Below are positions 34,422 to 43,526 of a stretch of 64,000 nt of DNA, in pieces. The notes below the pieces were generated by a model, which did not search any database, had not been told where the DNA came from, and worked only from the letters and a program-made list of their open reading frames with translations. This DNA is from Pseudomonas multiresinivorans (GTDB taxonomy: Bacteria > Pseudomonadota > Gammaproteobacteria > Pseudomonadales > Pseudomonadaceae): assembly GCF_012971725.1 (NCBI RefSeq), contig NZ_CP048833.1:248001-312000 (forward strand). The letters run 5' to 3'. The stretch's first letter is position 1. The number at the start of each line of letters is the position of its first letter. A program made the position numbers and the translations under genes.

Positions 34422-36638
34422 ATGTTCAAACGCAACACCCTTTCCCTCGCGATCCTGGCGGGCCTCGCCAGCGTCGCTGTGCATGCCGCCGACGGCGATA
34501 CGCAGAACAAGGAGGACGCCAGCACCGCGCCGACCCTCGGCAAGGTGGTGGTCACCGCGCAGAAACGCGAAGAGTCGGTGCAGGAAGTACCGGCGCCGAT
34601 CACCGTGCTGAGTGGCGAGAAGATTCGCGATGCCTCGCTGCAGTCGGCCAACGAAGTCACCCGCTACACCCCCAACGCCTCCGCCGGCACCACCGACGGC
34701 CATGGCCGCCCGCGCTGGTGGATCCGTGGCCTGGGCACCGGCGACCAGGGCGCCAACACCGTCAGCCCGATCGGCATCTACGTCGACGACGTGTACATCG
34801 CCAACATCAGCGCCACCGGCTTCCCGCTGTTCGACCAGGAGCGCGTGGAAGTGCTGCGCGGCCCGCAGGGCACGCTGTGGGGCAAGAACACCACGGGCGG
34901 TGCGATCAACTTCATCTCGCGCAAGCCAACCTTCAGCCCCGAGGGTTACTTCAAGGTCGACATGGGCAACTACGCCAACCGCATCGTCGAAGGCGCGGTG
35001 AGCGACGCACTGGTGGACGACAAGCTGGCCGGGCGCGTGTCCTTCCACCACCAGGGCCGCGACGGCTACACCGAGAACAAGAACGACGGCAACGACCAGG
35101 GCGCGCTGGAAGACGACGCCGTGCGCCTGCAACTGGCCGCGCGGGTGAATGACAACCTCGACGCCAACCTCAACGTCCACGCCCGCCACTACCACGACAC
35201 CGCCAGCTACAACACCGTGAGCTACGGCACCCGCCCGAACGGCACCAACCAGTTCGGCTACTCCATCGATCCGGAACTGGGCAAGGCCAACTTCAACGCC
35301 AAGTACCAGGCCGAGATCGACCAGGCCGGCAGCAACCTCAACCTGGTCTGGCAGCTGGGCGAACTGGAGCTGACCTCCATCACCGCCTTCGAACACTTCA
35401 CCCGCGACGGCTGGACCGACAGCGACAATACCCCGCTGGAACTGCAGCGCAGCTACAGCTATGCCGACAGCCAGCAATGGTCGCAGGAACTGCGCCTGGC
35501 CTCGCCGCGCAGCGACCGGCTGAACTGGGTGCTGGGCTTCCACTACTTCAACGAGGACCTGGAGTCGAAGAACGCCAACGCGGCGCTGCCCAACGTCTAC
35601 GTGCCCAGCTACTACAACAACGTCAGCTACGACCAGAAGACCGAGAGCTACGCGATCTTCGGCAGCACCACCTACAACTTCACCGACGACTTCAGCCTCA
35701 CCGCCGGCCTGCGCTGGACCCGCGAGACCAAGGACATCGACCTGGAGCGCCTGGTCAACCGCGGCGCGGCGAGCTTCGGCGACGGCCACTGGTGGCAGCC
35801 GGGCAACGTCGAGACTCCGCTGATCGTCAACGCCACCCAGGACGAGAGCAACACCTGGAGCGACTACAGCTGGGACCTGACGCCCGAATACCGGATCTCC
35901 GACAACGCCCGCGCCTACTTCCGCTATGCCCGCGGCTTCCGTTCCGGCGGCTACAACGCCGGCGTCACCAGCCAGGCCACGGTGGCCAAGGTCGATCCGG
36001 AATACCTCACCTCCTACGAGCTGGGCCTGAAGTCGGAATGGTTCGATGGCCGCCTGAACGCCAACGCCAGCGTCTTCTACTACGACTACAAGGACATCCA
36101 GCTCAACATCGTCACCGCGGTGAACAACCAGACCGTCTCGCGCCTGGCCAACGGCGCCCAGGGCGAGGCCTATGGCGCCGAGTTCGAGCTCGAAGCCATC
36201 CCGGTGCAGAACCTCCACGTCAACTTCGGCCTGGGCCTGCTGCACACCGAGTTCACCGACTACACCTCGGGCACCGACGACTACTCCGGCAACCACTTCG
36301 TCCGCGCGCCCAGCGTCTCGGCGGTGATCGGCGCCGACTACCGCATCCCGCTGAACGTCGGCGGCGCGGTGATCCTCGGTACCGACTGGAACACCCGCAG
36401 CCGCCAGTACTTCTTCACCAACGACCAGAGCGCCAACATGCGCAGCGGCGGCTACACCCTGGGCAACGCGCGGGTGACCTACGAGCTGCCGGGTGAAACC
36501 ACCCGCGTCACCGCCTACGTGAACAACCTGACCGACAAGGAATATCGCAACCACACCCTGCCGGGCGGCTACCAGACCGCCGCGGTGATGTTCGGTGATC
36601 CGCGCACCTTCGGCGTCTCGGTCACCACCGACTTCTGA
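34422..36638 (+). CDS. TonB-dependent outer-membrane receptor 1
   Basis: The 738-residue protein has a signal peptide (about 1-22), a TonB-box-like KVVVTAQ, a plug domain (about 40-160, with VEVLRGPQGTLWGKNTTGGA) and a 22-strand-type barrel ending in aromatic F (SVTTDF). It imports a large or scarce substrate using TonB energy. The 14-base gap to the following binding-protein gene points to one operon importing a sulfur compound. It is not obviously a siderophore receptor and no Fur box is seen. The ATG at 34422 has GGGGA upstream. Confidence 0.9.
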   Translation: MFKRNTLSLAILAGLASVAVHAADGDTQNKEDASTAPTLGKVVVTAQKREESVQEVPAPITVLSGEKIRDASLQSANEVTRYTPNASAGTTDGHGRPRWWIRGLGTGDQGANTVSPIGIYVDDVYIANISATGFPLFDQERVEVLRGPQGTLWGKNTTGGAINFISRKPTFSPEGYFKVDMGNYANRIVEGAVSDALVDDKLAGRVSFHHQGRDGYTENKNDGNDQGALEDDAVRLQLAARVNDNLDANLNVHARHYHDTASYNTVSYGTRPNGTNQFGYSIDPELGKANFNAKYQAEIDQAGSNLNLVWQLGELELTSITAFEHFTRDGWTDSDNTPLELQRSYSYADSQQWSQELRLASPRSDRLNWVLGFHYFNEDLESKNANAALPNVYVPSYYNNVSYDQKTESYAIFGSTTYNFTDDFSLTAGLRWTRETKDIDLERLVNRGAASFGDGHWWQPGNVETPLIVNATQDESNTWSDYSWDLTPEYRISDNARAYFRYARGFRSGGYNAGVTSQATVAKVDPEYLTSYELGLKSEWFDGRLNANASVFYYDYKDIQLNIVTAVNNQTVSRLANGAQGEAYGAEFELEAIPVQNLHVNFGLGLLHTEFTDYTSGTDDYSGNHFVRAPSVSAVIGADYRIPLNVGGAVILGTDWNTRSRQYFFTNDQSANMRSGGYTLGNARVTYELPGETTRVTAYVNNLTDKEYRNHTLPGGYQTAAVMFGDPRTFGVSVTTDF

Positions 36639-36652
36639 GCGAGGTAACTGCC

Positions 36653-37726
36653 ATGTCCCTGATCCATCGCACGTTGCGCCGCCTGCTGCCGGCGGCCGCC
36701 ATGCTGCTCGCGGGCCACGCGCTGGCCGCCGAGCAGCCCAGCACCCTGCGCATCGCCACGGTGGCCTACGCCAACGCCGGGCAGATCACCTTCAACGGCC
36801 CGGCCTACGTGATCGACCGCGACAAGTGGCTGGAGCAGCAACTGGCCCAGCGCAACATCAAGCTGGAGTGGGTGCCCGCAGCCACCGGCTCGGTGGGCAC
36901 CTTCGTCAACGAGGAGTTCGCCAACAAGCGCATCGACTTCGCCTTCTACGGCGACCTGCCGTCGATCATCGCCAACGCCTCGGGCGTGCAGACCCAGCTG
37001 ATCGTCCCCGGCGGCATCGGCAACAACGTCTACCTCGTCGTGCCACCGGGCTCCACAGCGAAATCCATCGCCGACCTCAAGGGCAAGCGCATCGCCCTGC
37101 ACCGTGGCCGGCCGTGGGAACTGTCGTTCGCCAAGCTGCTGGAAGCCAATCACCTGGGCTTCGAGGACTTCCGCATCTTCAACCTCAACCCGCAGGCCGG
37201 CGCCGCCGCATTGAGTGCCGGGCGGGTGGATGCGTTCTTCACCCTCAGCGATGCCTTCCTGCTGGAGGACAAGCAGGTCGGCCGCGTCATCTGGTCGAGC
37301 AAGGAGGCGCCGGCCGACTGGAAGATGCGCGCCGAAGTCTGGGGCGCGCGGGACTTCGTCAAGGATCATCCGGACCTCACCCAACTGGTGGTGGACGCCT
37401 ACCTGAAGGCCGCATGGTGGGTGTCCCAGGACGCCAACCAGGCGGCGTACCAGGAAGCGCAATCACGCTCCGGCGTACCGCTGAGCGTGCTGCAACGCGA
37501 AGTCGCCGGCGAGCCTTGGCCTGCGCACTTCTCTCCGCTGTACGACGACGCCCTGCGCCAGCACTACACCGATGGCATCGCCTACAGCCTCAAGGCGAAA
37601 CTGATCCGCAACGAGGTGAAGGTGGACGACCTGCTGGAGCCGAAGTTCGTCGAGCAGGGATTGAAGAACCAGCAGCTCGAGGGATTCTGGAAAGAGCAGG
37701 TGAAAACCGTCGCCAGTCAGCCCTGA
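36653..37726 (+). CDS. ABC transporter periplasmic binding protein, aliphatic sulfonate (SsuA) type
   Basis: The 357-residue protein has a clear Sec signal (about 1-25, ending ALA-AE) and an SsuA/NMT1-like bilobal domain (FANKRIDFAFYGDLPSIIAN, LKGKRIALHRGRPWELSFAK, AGAAALSAGRVDAFF). It should capture an organosulfur substrate in the periplasm. No permease or ATPase lies next to it; the likely partners are the permease pair and ATPase at 51.4-53.7 kb. It forms an operon with TonB receptor 1 and ends at a strong terminator. Confidence 0.88.
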   Translation: MSLIHRTLRRLLPAAAMLLAGHALAAEQPSTLRIATVAYANAGQITFNGPAYVIDRDKWLEQQLAQRNIKLEWVPAATGSVGTFVNEEFANKRIDFAFYGDLPSIIANASGVQTQLIVPGGIGNNVYLVVPPGSTAKSIADLKGKRIALHRGRPWELSFAKLLEANHLGFEDFRIFNLNPQAGAAALSAGRVDAFFTLSDAFLLEDKQVGRVIWSSKEAPADWKMRAEVWGARDFVKDHPDLTQLVVDAYLKAAWWVSQDANQAAYQEAQSRSGVPLSVLQREVAGEPWPAHFSPLYDDALRQHYTDGIAYSLKAKLIRNEVKVDDLLEPKFVEQGLKNQQLEGFWKEQVKTVASQP

Positions 37727-37740
37727 CATTCCTGGCGCCA

Positions 37741-37784
37741 GCCCAAATAATAAAGCCCCGATAGCGGGGCTTTATTATTTGGGC
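37741..37784. terminator. Long-stem terminator after binding-protein gene
   Basis: A 20-bp perfect inverted repeat (37741-37760 with 37765-37784) has an internal AATAATAAA/TTTATTATT section. It is unusually long and lies 15 bases past the stop codon. Confidence 0.88.
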
Positions 37785-37845
37785 GATAAACTTTCACGAA
37801 CAACTGTTCATAACAAGTAGCTGCCCCAGCACCACTGTAAACGCA

Positions 37846-37859
37846 GTTGCTGCAGCAAC
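37846..37859. promoter_or_regulatory. Palindrome upstream of sigma-54 promoter (possible enhancer site)
   Basis: The perfect 14-base palindrome GTTGCTGCAGCAAC lies 46 bases upstream of the -24 box at 37905. Another dyad, GAACA-2-TGTTC, lies at about 37798-37809. These could bind a sigma-54 activator. Confidence 0.4.
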
Positions 37860-37904
37860 AGCAGAGAAACACCTAAAATCCGCACTAAACCGCTCTAAAT
37901 CGCA

Positions 37905-37920
37905 TGGCACAGAGCTTGCT
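37905..37920 (+). promoter_or_regulatory. Sigma-54 promoter for TonB receptor 2 operon
   Basis: TGGCACAGAGCTTGCT matches the -24/-12 consensus TGGCACR-N4-TTGCW at every defined position, with GG and GC 10 bases apart. Transcription would start near 37931, about 30 bases before the ATG. Confidence 0.85.
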
Positions 37921-37961
37921 CAGGCTAATGGGTAAATTATTAAAAGCCCCGAGCGACTGCC

Positions 37962-40250
37962 ATGAAGCATGCAAGAGATTTTCGATTGAAACCGCTGGCC
38001 ATTGCATTATCCAGCGCCCTTTTATTCAACGCTGAAGTTGCACTTTCCGACGAATCCAATAGCGCCGGAAATATCACCCTGAGTACCGTCACGGTCCAGG
38101 GGCAAAGCCAGGAAACCCAGGTCGGCGATGCCCGCAAGGAAGTCGCGCCGGTCTCCAAGGGCACCCTCACCAAATCCCAGCTGGAAAAGTTCGTCGGCCT
38201 CGACAGCGCCGTCACCGGCGCCCTCAAATACCTGCCCGGCGTGCACGTCAGCGGCGGTGACAACAGCGGCATCACCGAAGGCGGATTGAACATCCGCGGC
38301 TTCTCCCAGGACCAGATCGGCTTCGTCCGCGACGGCATCCCGCTCAATGACCCGCAGTTCCTCACGCCCCATGCCGACTTCATGGGCGACCCGGAGAACT
38401 ACGAGTCGGTGTCGGTGCTCTACGGCTCCTCCTCGATCAACGCGCCGACCCTCACCGCCAGTGGCGGCAGCGTGCTGATCAAGTCCGTCGCGCCAACGAA
38501 GGAAAGCGGCCTGCTGGTGAAGCAGAACGTCGGCAGCGACAGCCTGTTCCGCACCTTCGCGCGGGTGAATACCGGCGAGGTGAACGGCTTCTCTGCCTGG
38601 CTCTCGGCCTCTCGCACCACCGCCGACCTCTGGGACAACAGCGGCGGCGAGCTGTCCTCCAACCGCTATGAAGGCAACCTGCAATACGAGTGGGACGGCA
38701 ACCGCATCAACGGCATCTTCTCCAGCTTCCTGATGCGCACCAACAGCTACAACCACCCGACGCTGGCCGAGTACCGCGCCAACAAATACGACCAGGGCTA
38801 CCCGCGCGACATCTACCCCACCAAGGGCAACGGCACCAACGGCGTGCCCGACGTCACCGTGCCCGGCCAGAGCGCGGCGGCCTCGCGCGCCGACTTCAAG
38901 ATCCAGACCTACGCGCTCAATGGCCTGTTCAACCTCTCCGACAAGGTCCAGCTGAAGGTCGACCCGTACTTCGTCCGCGTCACCGACGGCACTGCCGCCG
39001 TGGCCGTGGTGCCGGTCAACGAAAACCGAGTGAATGCCGACCTCAATGGCGACGGCGACAACATCGACCCTCTGGTGACCGGCGCGCTCAGCGTCTACCC
39101 GACGCAGTACCGCATCGGCTCCACCAATACGTTGGACTTCCTGGTCAACGACGATCACACCCTGCAACTGGGCCTGTGGACCGACTACACCCACGCGCGC
39201 AACCAGTTCCCGGTGGTCGAGATCAAAGGCAACGGCAAGCCCGCCGGCATCGACGGCAGCCACAAGCTGCGCGATGGCAACGGCAATGCCATCTACTTCA
39301 CCGACCAGCGCAACGAGATCACCACCCAGAAGCTCTGGGTGCAGGACACCTGGGACATCACCTCGCAGCTCGTCCTCACCGGCGGCCTGGCCTGGCAACA
39401 CACGCAGAACAAGGGCGACGATCGCCTCAGCGGCTTCGACGACAGCGCCGACTACAACCGCTTCCTGCCCAGCCTGAGCCTGAGCTACCAGCTCGACCCA
39501 CAGCAGCAGCTCTACTACAACACCACCTCGAACATGCGCACTCCGGCGGTGGCCTCGGTCTACGGCCAGGCCAATGGCGGCGACAAGCAGAAACCGGAAG
39601 TCACCTGGAACCAGGAGATCGGCTGGCGCTACAGCACCGATGACGTGCTGCTCAGCGCGGCGCTGTTCTACGACAAGTTCAAGGATCGCCAGGCGGCGTT
39701 CGAGGAAGTCTCCGGCGTCACCTCCTACTTCAACGCCGGCGATGTCACCACCAAGGGCCTGGAGCTGTCGCTCAACGGCCTGCTGCCGGCGAACTTCAAC
39801 TACTTCGCCTCCTGGACCTACCTGCGTTCCACCCAGGACGACGACTACAGCGCCGGCGGCGCCAGCCTCGACACCAAAGGCAACCAGCTCTACGACACCC
39901 CGCGAAACCTGTTCAGCGCCGGCATCGGCTACGACAACCAGACCTTCTACGCCAACTTCCTCGGCCGCCACACCGGCAGCTTCTACGGCGACCTGGCGAA
40001 CAACGAGAAGATCGGCGGCTACACCGTGTTCGACGCCAACCTGGGCTACCGCCTCAAGGACCTGGGCAGCGCGCTGAAGGAAACCACCCTGACGCTCAAC
40101 CTCAACAACGTCTTCGACAAGCACTACCTGTCGGGCGTGAACTCGGGGACGGTCTCCGCCGACCCGGCCGACGGCGACTTCTACGGCGCGCCGAAGTACT
40201 ACAAGGGCGCCCCGCGCGCCCTGGTCGCCGGCATCTCCGTCGGCTTCTGA
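37962..40250 (+). CDS. TonB-dependent outer-membrane receptor 2
   Basis: The 762-residue protein has a signal peptide (about 1-29), a TVTVQGQ TonB-box region, a plug (about 55-175 with GLNIRGFSQDQIGFVRDGIP) and a long barrel ending ISVGF. An extracellular-loop segment (about residues 351-361, DLNGDGDNID) looks like an EF-hand calcium loop. Unlike receptor 1 it is followed by GMC oxidoreductase and aldehyde dehydrogenase genes, suggesting import of an alcohol-bearing substrate. A near-perfect sigma-54 promoter lies upstream. Confidence 0.9.
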   Translation: MKHARDFRLKPLAIALSSALLFNAEVALSDESNSAGNITLSTVTVQGQSQETQVGDARKEVAPVSKGTLTKSQLEKFVGLDSAVTGALKYLPGVHVSGGDNSGITEGGLNIRGFSQDQIGFVRDGIPLNDPQFLTPHADFMGDPENYESVSVLYGSSSINAPTLTASGGSVLIKSVAPTKESGLLVKQNVGSDSLFRTFARVNTGEVNGFSAWLSASRTTADLWDNSGGELSSNRYEGNLQYEWDGNRINGIFSSFLMRTNSYNHPTLAEYRANKYDQGYPRDIYPTKGNGTNGVPDVTVPGQSAAASRADFKIQTYALNGLFNLSDKVQLKVDPYFVRVTDGTAAVAVVPVNENRVNADLNGDGDNIDPLVTGALSVYPTQYRIGSTNTLDFLVNDDHTLQLGLWTDYTHARNQFPVVEIKGNGKPAGIDGSHKLRDGNGNAIYFTDQRNEITTQKLWVQDTWDITSQLVLTGGLAWQHTQNKGDDRLSGFDDSADYNRFLPSLSLSYQLDPQQQLYYNTTSNMRTPAVASVYGQANGGDKQKPEVTWNQEIGWRYSTDDVLLSAALFYDKFKDRQAAFEEVSGVTSYFNAGDVTTKGLELSLNGLLPANFNYFASWTYLRSTQDDDYSAGGASLDTKGNQLYDTPRNLFSAGIGYDNQTFYANFLGRHTGSFYGDLANNEKIGGYTVFDANLGYRLKDLGSALKETTLTLNLNNVFDKHYLSGVNSGTVSADPADGDFYGAPKYYKGAPRALVAGISVGF

Positions 40251-40296
40251 TCACCCTGCACGCGCCCGGTGCGGGAGCGCCGGGCCGGGAGGCGAC

Positions 40297-41892
40297 ATGA
40301 CCACTCCTCGCTATGACCACATCATCGTCGGCGGCGGCAGCGCCGGCAGCGTGCTTGCCAGCCGCCTCAGCGCCGACCCGAAACGCCGCGTCCTGCTCAT
40401 CGAGGCCGGCCCGGACACCCCGCCTCACGCCACGCCGGCGGAAATCCTCGACGGCCACAACCCCTTCCGCCTGCGCCTGGAACTGCGCGATCGCTATTTC
40501 TGGCCGGACCTGAGCGTCCGCCACGGCGCGCAGCCAGAAGGTGTGGAGCGCCCCGAGCGCTACCTCGAACAGGCCCGCGTGCTCGGCGGCGGCTCCAGCG
40601 TCAACGTGCTGGTGGCCAACCGCGGCCTGCCGCGCGACTACGACCAGTGGGCCGAACTGGGCGCAGCCGGTTGGGGCTGGGACGACGTCCTACCCTACTT
40701 CCGCAAGCTCGAACGCGACACCGATTACGCCGGCCCACTGCACGGACACGACGGGCCGATCCCGATCAGCCGCGTCTCTACCCGCGACTGGACGCCCTTC
40801 ACCCGCTCCGTGGTCTCGGCGCTGCAAGCCGAAGGGCTGCGCGACATCGGCGACCAGAACGGTGTGTTCGACGACGGCTACTTCGCCCCGGCGGTGAACC
40901 TGGAGCACGGCCAACGAGTGTCAGCCGCCCGCGGCTACCTCGATGAAGCAGTGCGCGCGCGGCCCAACCTGACGCTGTGGACCGACAGCCAAGTGCTCAG
41001 CCTGCAACGCGACGGCACGCGCATCACCGGCGTCGAGCTGCAACGTGACGGTGAGCGCGTTGCCGTGGAGGCCGGCGAAGTCATCCTCGCCGCCGGAGCG
41101 CTGCAATCGCCGGCCTTCCTGCTGCGCAGCGGCATCGGCCCGACCAGCCAGTTGCAGGACCTGGGCATCGAGGTGATCGCCGACCGCCCTGGCGTTGGTG
41201 GCAACCTGTGGGAGCACAGCTCGCTGGGCACCCTCGCCACCCTGGGCGATGCCGCGCGCTCCGACGCAATACTGGCGCGGCCCGGCACGTCGCACCAACT
41301 GGGCATCCGGGTCTCCTCGGGCGTCGATCCGGACATACCCTCGGACCTCTACCTGGCCATCGGCGCGGACGCCGAGCGCGGCGTGGCCCACGCGCTGTTC
41401 TGGATCAACAAACCCAACTCCAGTGGCCGCCTGACCTTGCGCGATCGCGACCCGGCAAGCCCGCCGCAGGTCGATTTCAACCTGCTCTCCGACCCGCGCG
41501 ACCTGCAACGCGCGCGCGTGGCGCTGCGCACCATCCAGCGCCTGTTCAAGCACCCGGTCCTGGCGCGCTACGAGCTGCAACTGGCGCTCACCCCCTTCGC
41601 CGTGCCGCAACCGGGCGGGCCGAAGCTGGAAACCCTGCTGGCCGACGACGCGGCGCTGGAAGCCTACCTGCGCCGGCACATCGGCGGCGTCTGGCACCCC
41701 AGCGGCACCTGCCGCATCGGCGCCGCCGATGACCCGCAGGCCGTGGTCGACAGCGCCGGTCGCGTCTACGGCGTGGAAGGCCTGCGCGTTGCCGACGCCT
41801 CGATCATCCCGGTGATCCCCACCGCCAACACCAACCTGCCGACCCTGATGCTCGCCGAGAAAATCGCCGACGCCATCCTGGGCGGTGCCTGA
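40297..41892 (+). CDS. GMC family FAD-dependent alcohol oxidoreductase
   Basis: The 531-residue flavoprotein has the N-terminal FAD-binding motif HIIVGGGSAGSVLASRL, GMC signature 1 region (ARVLGGGSSVNVLVANRGLP), signature 2 (GALQSPAFLLRSGIGP) and the C-terminal catalytic His region (HIGGVWHPSGTCRIG). It resembles choline dehydrogenase and would oxidise an alcohol to an aldehyde. The aldehyde dehydrogenase gene starts 10 bases later, so the two probably act in sequence. GGGAGG precedes the ATG. No signal peptide is present. Confidence 0.9.
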   Translation: MTTPRYDHIIVGGGSAGSVLASRLSADPKRRVLLIEAGPDTPPHATPAEILDGHNPFRLRLELRDRYFWPDLSVRHGAQPEGVERPERYLEQARVLGGGSSVNVLVANRGLPRDYDQWAELGAAGWGWDDVLPYFRKLERDTDYAGPLHGHDGPIPISRVSTRDWTPFTRSVVSALQAEGLRDIGDQNGVFDDGYFAPAVNLEHGQRVSAARGYLDEAVRARPNLTLWTDSQVLSLQRDGTRITGVELQRDGERVAVEAGEVILAAGALQSPAFLLRSGIGPTSQLQDLGIEVIADRPGVGGNLWEHSSLGTLATLGDAARSDAILARPGTSHQLGIRVSSGVDPDIPSDLYLAIGADAERGVAHALFWINKPNSSGRLTLRDRDPASPPQVDFNLLSDPRDLQRARVALRTIQRLFKHPVLARYELQLALTPFAVPQPGGPKLETLLADDAALEAYLRRHIGGVWHPSGTCRIGAADDPQAVVDSAGRVYGVEGLRVADASIIPVIPTANTNLPTLMLAEKIADAILGGA

Positions 41893-41902
41893 GGAACTCG
41901 CC

Positions 41903-43312
41903 ATGTCGCGCTATGAACTGCTGATCGATGGTCGCCTCCAGGCGGCCGAGCACTACGACCGGGTTATAGACCCGGCCAGCGAAGAACTCGTCGGCGAAGC
42001 CGCCCGCGCCAGCCTGGAGCAGGTCGACGCGGCGGTGGACGCCGCGCACCGCGCCTTCCCAACCTGGGCCACCGATCTCGACGGCCGCCGCCAGAGCCTG
42101 GCCCGAGCCGCCGAACGAGTACGCGAGAACGCCCAGGCGCTGGCCGAGCTGATCACCCGCGAACAGGGTCGCCCGCTGCGCTCGACACTGGAGGAAGTGG
42201 CGGGCGTCGCCGCCACTTTCGAGCACCACGCACATCTGGAGCTTCCCGCCGATACCCAGTTGCGCGACGACGGCGAACGCCTGGTGCGCATCACCCGCAA
42301 ACCCCTGGGGGTGGTCGCCGCAATCACCCCGTGGAACGTCCCGCTGATCCTGCTGGTGCTGAAGATCGCGCCCGCCCTGCATGCCGGCAACACCGTGGTG
42401 GCCAAGCCCTCGGAACACACGCCGCTGTCCACCCTGCTGCTGGCGCGACTGCTGGGCGATGTGTTCCCTGCTGGCGTGTTCAACGTGATTGCCGGTGCAG
42501 GCGAGGTCGGCGAACACCTGGTGCGCCATCCCCGAGTGCGCCACGTGACCTTCACCGGCAGCGTCGCCACCGGCAAGCGCCTGTATGCCGGCGCAGCGGA
42601 CGACCTCAAGCGCCTGACCCTGGAACTGGGCGGCAACGATGCCGCGCTGGTGCTGGAAGATGCCGACCTCGAAGCCATCGTCGAACCGCTGTTCTGGGGC
42701 GCCTTCTGGAACAGCGGCCAGGTGTGCTTCGCGATCAAGCGCCTGTACGTGCATGAAAGCCTGTTCGAACCGCTGCTGGCCAAACTCGCCGAACGCGCCG
42801 AGCGCACCCGCCTCGGCCATGGGCTCGACCCGCAGACGGAACTGGGGCCGCTGACCAACGCGCAGCAACTGGAACGGGTCATCACCCTGGTGGAAGACGC
42901 CAAGGCTCACGGAGCGCGCATCCACAGCGGTGGCACGCGGCCCGACGGCCCCGGTTACTTCTACCCGCCGACCCTGGTCAGCGGCGTGGCGGCCGGTGTC
43001 GCGCTGGTGGATGAGGAACAGTTCGGCCCGGTGCTGCCGGTGATCCCGTTCCGCGACGAAGAGGACGCCATCGCCCAGGCCAACGCCAGCCCCTACGGCC
43101 TCGGCGCCTCGGTGTGGACCCGCGACCTGGCGCGCGGCGAAGCCATCGCCGAACGGTTGGAGGCGGGCCTGGCCTGGGTCAACCAGCACGGCCACATCCA
43201 GCCCGGCGCGCCCAAGGGCGGGCACAAGTGGAGCGGGCTCGGCTACGAAGGCGGGCAACGCGGTTACGAGGCCTTCAGCGAGCTGCAGGTGCTCAACATT
43301 TCGCGGCGCTGA
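41903..43312 (+). CDS. Aldehyde dehydrogenase family protein
   Basis: The 469-residue protein has the family motifs: the AITPWNVPLIL segment, FTGSVATGKRLY, catalytic Glu in LTLELGGNDAALV and the active Cys in FWNSGQVCFAIKRLYV. It would oxidise the aldehyde made by the GMC enzyme to an acid, with NAD(P)+. The ATG at 41903 (GAGGAA upstream) is chosen over a GTG six codons earlier, which overlaps the end of the GMC gene. Palindromic repeats follow it. Confidence 0.9.
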   Translation: MSRYELLIDGRLQAAEHYDRVIDPASEELVGEAARASLEQVDAAVDAAHRAFPTWATDLDGRRQSLARAAERVRENAQALAELITREQGRPLRSTLEEVAGVAATFEHHAHLELPADTQLRDDGERLVRITRKPLGVVAAITPWNVPLILLVLKIAPALHAGNTVVAKPSEHTPLSTLLLARLLGDVFPAGVFNVIAGAGEVGEHLVRHPRVRHVTFTGSVATGKRLYAGAADDLKRLTLELGGNDAALVLEDADLEAIVEPLFWGAFWNSGQVCFAIKRLYVHESLFEPLLAKLAERAERTRLGHGLDPQTELGPLTNAQQLERVITLVEDAKAHGARIHSGGTRPDGPGYFYPPTLVSGVAAGVALVDEEQFGPVLPVIPFRDEEDAIAQANASPYGLGASVWTRDLARGEAIAERLEAGLAWVNQHGHIQPGAPKGGHKWSGLGYEGGQRGYEAFSELQVLNISRR

Positions 43313-43335
43313 GGCGCGGCTTATCCAGATCAAAG

Positions 43336-43456
43336 CCCCTCACCCTGACCCTCTCCCGCGAACGGGAGAGGGGGCCGTTCGGCGCAGGATGAAACTGCCG
43401 CGTCAGCCGGCACGGACCGCCCCCTCTCCCCGAGGGAGAGGGCTGGGGTGAGGGGG
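43336..43456. repeat. Palindromic CCCTCTCCC / GGGAGAGGG repeat pair
   Basis: Two hairpin units (about 43336-43376 and 43418-43456) lie in inverted orientation, each with CCCTCTCCC pairing to GGGAGAGGG and an outer CCCTCACCC/GGGTGAGGG arm. A related element is at 53855-53976. It lies between the aldehyde dehydrogenase gene and the MFS gene and may end the upstream transcript. Confidence 0.8.
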
Positions 43457-43526
43457 AAGGCGCCGGCACAGGCTTTCCCGGAAAACAGACAGCCATTCCA
43501 ACCCAACTCTCAAAGAGGATTCCCCG

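Noticed and set aside
34005..36554. 849-residue open frame on the minus strand opposite TonB receptor 1
   Set aside because: It is an antisense shadow of codon bias in the receptor, with low-complexity Val/Gly/Ala composition.
38022..40124. 700-residue open frame opposite TonB receptor 2
   Set aside because: Same reason: antisense of a well-supported receptor, no domain.
43463..43478. Possible sigma-54 promoter before the MFS gene at 43527
   Set aside because: The -12 box would be CC instead of the required GC (TTTCC), and it adjoins a repeat element.
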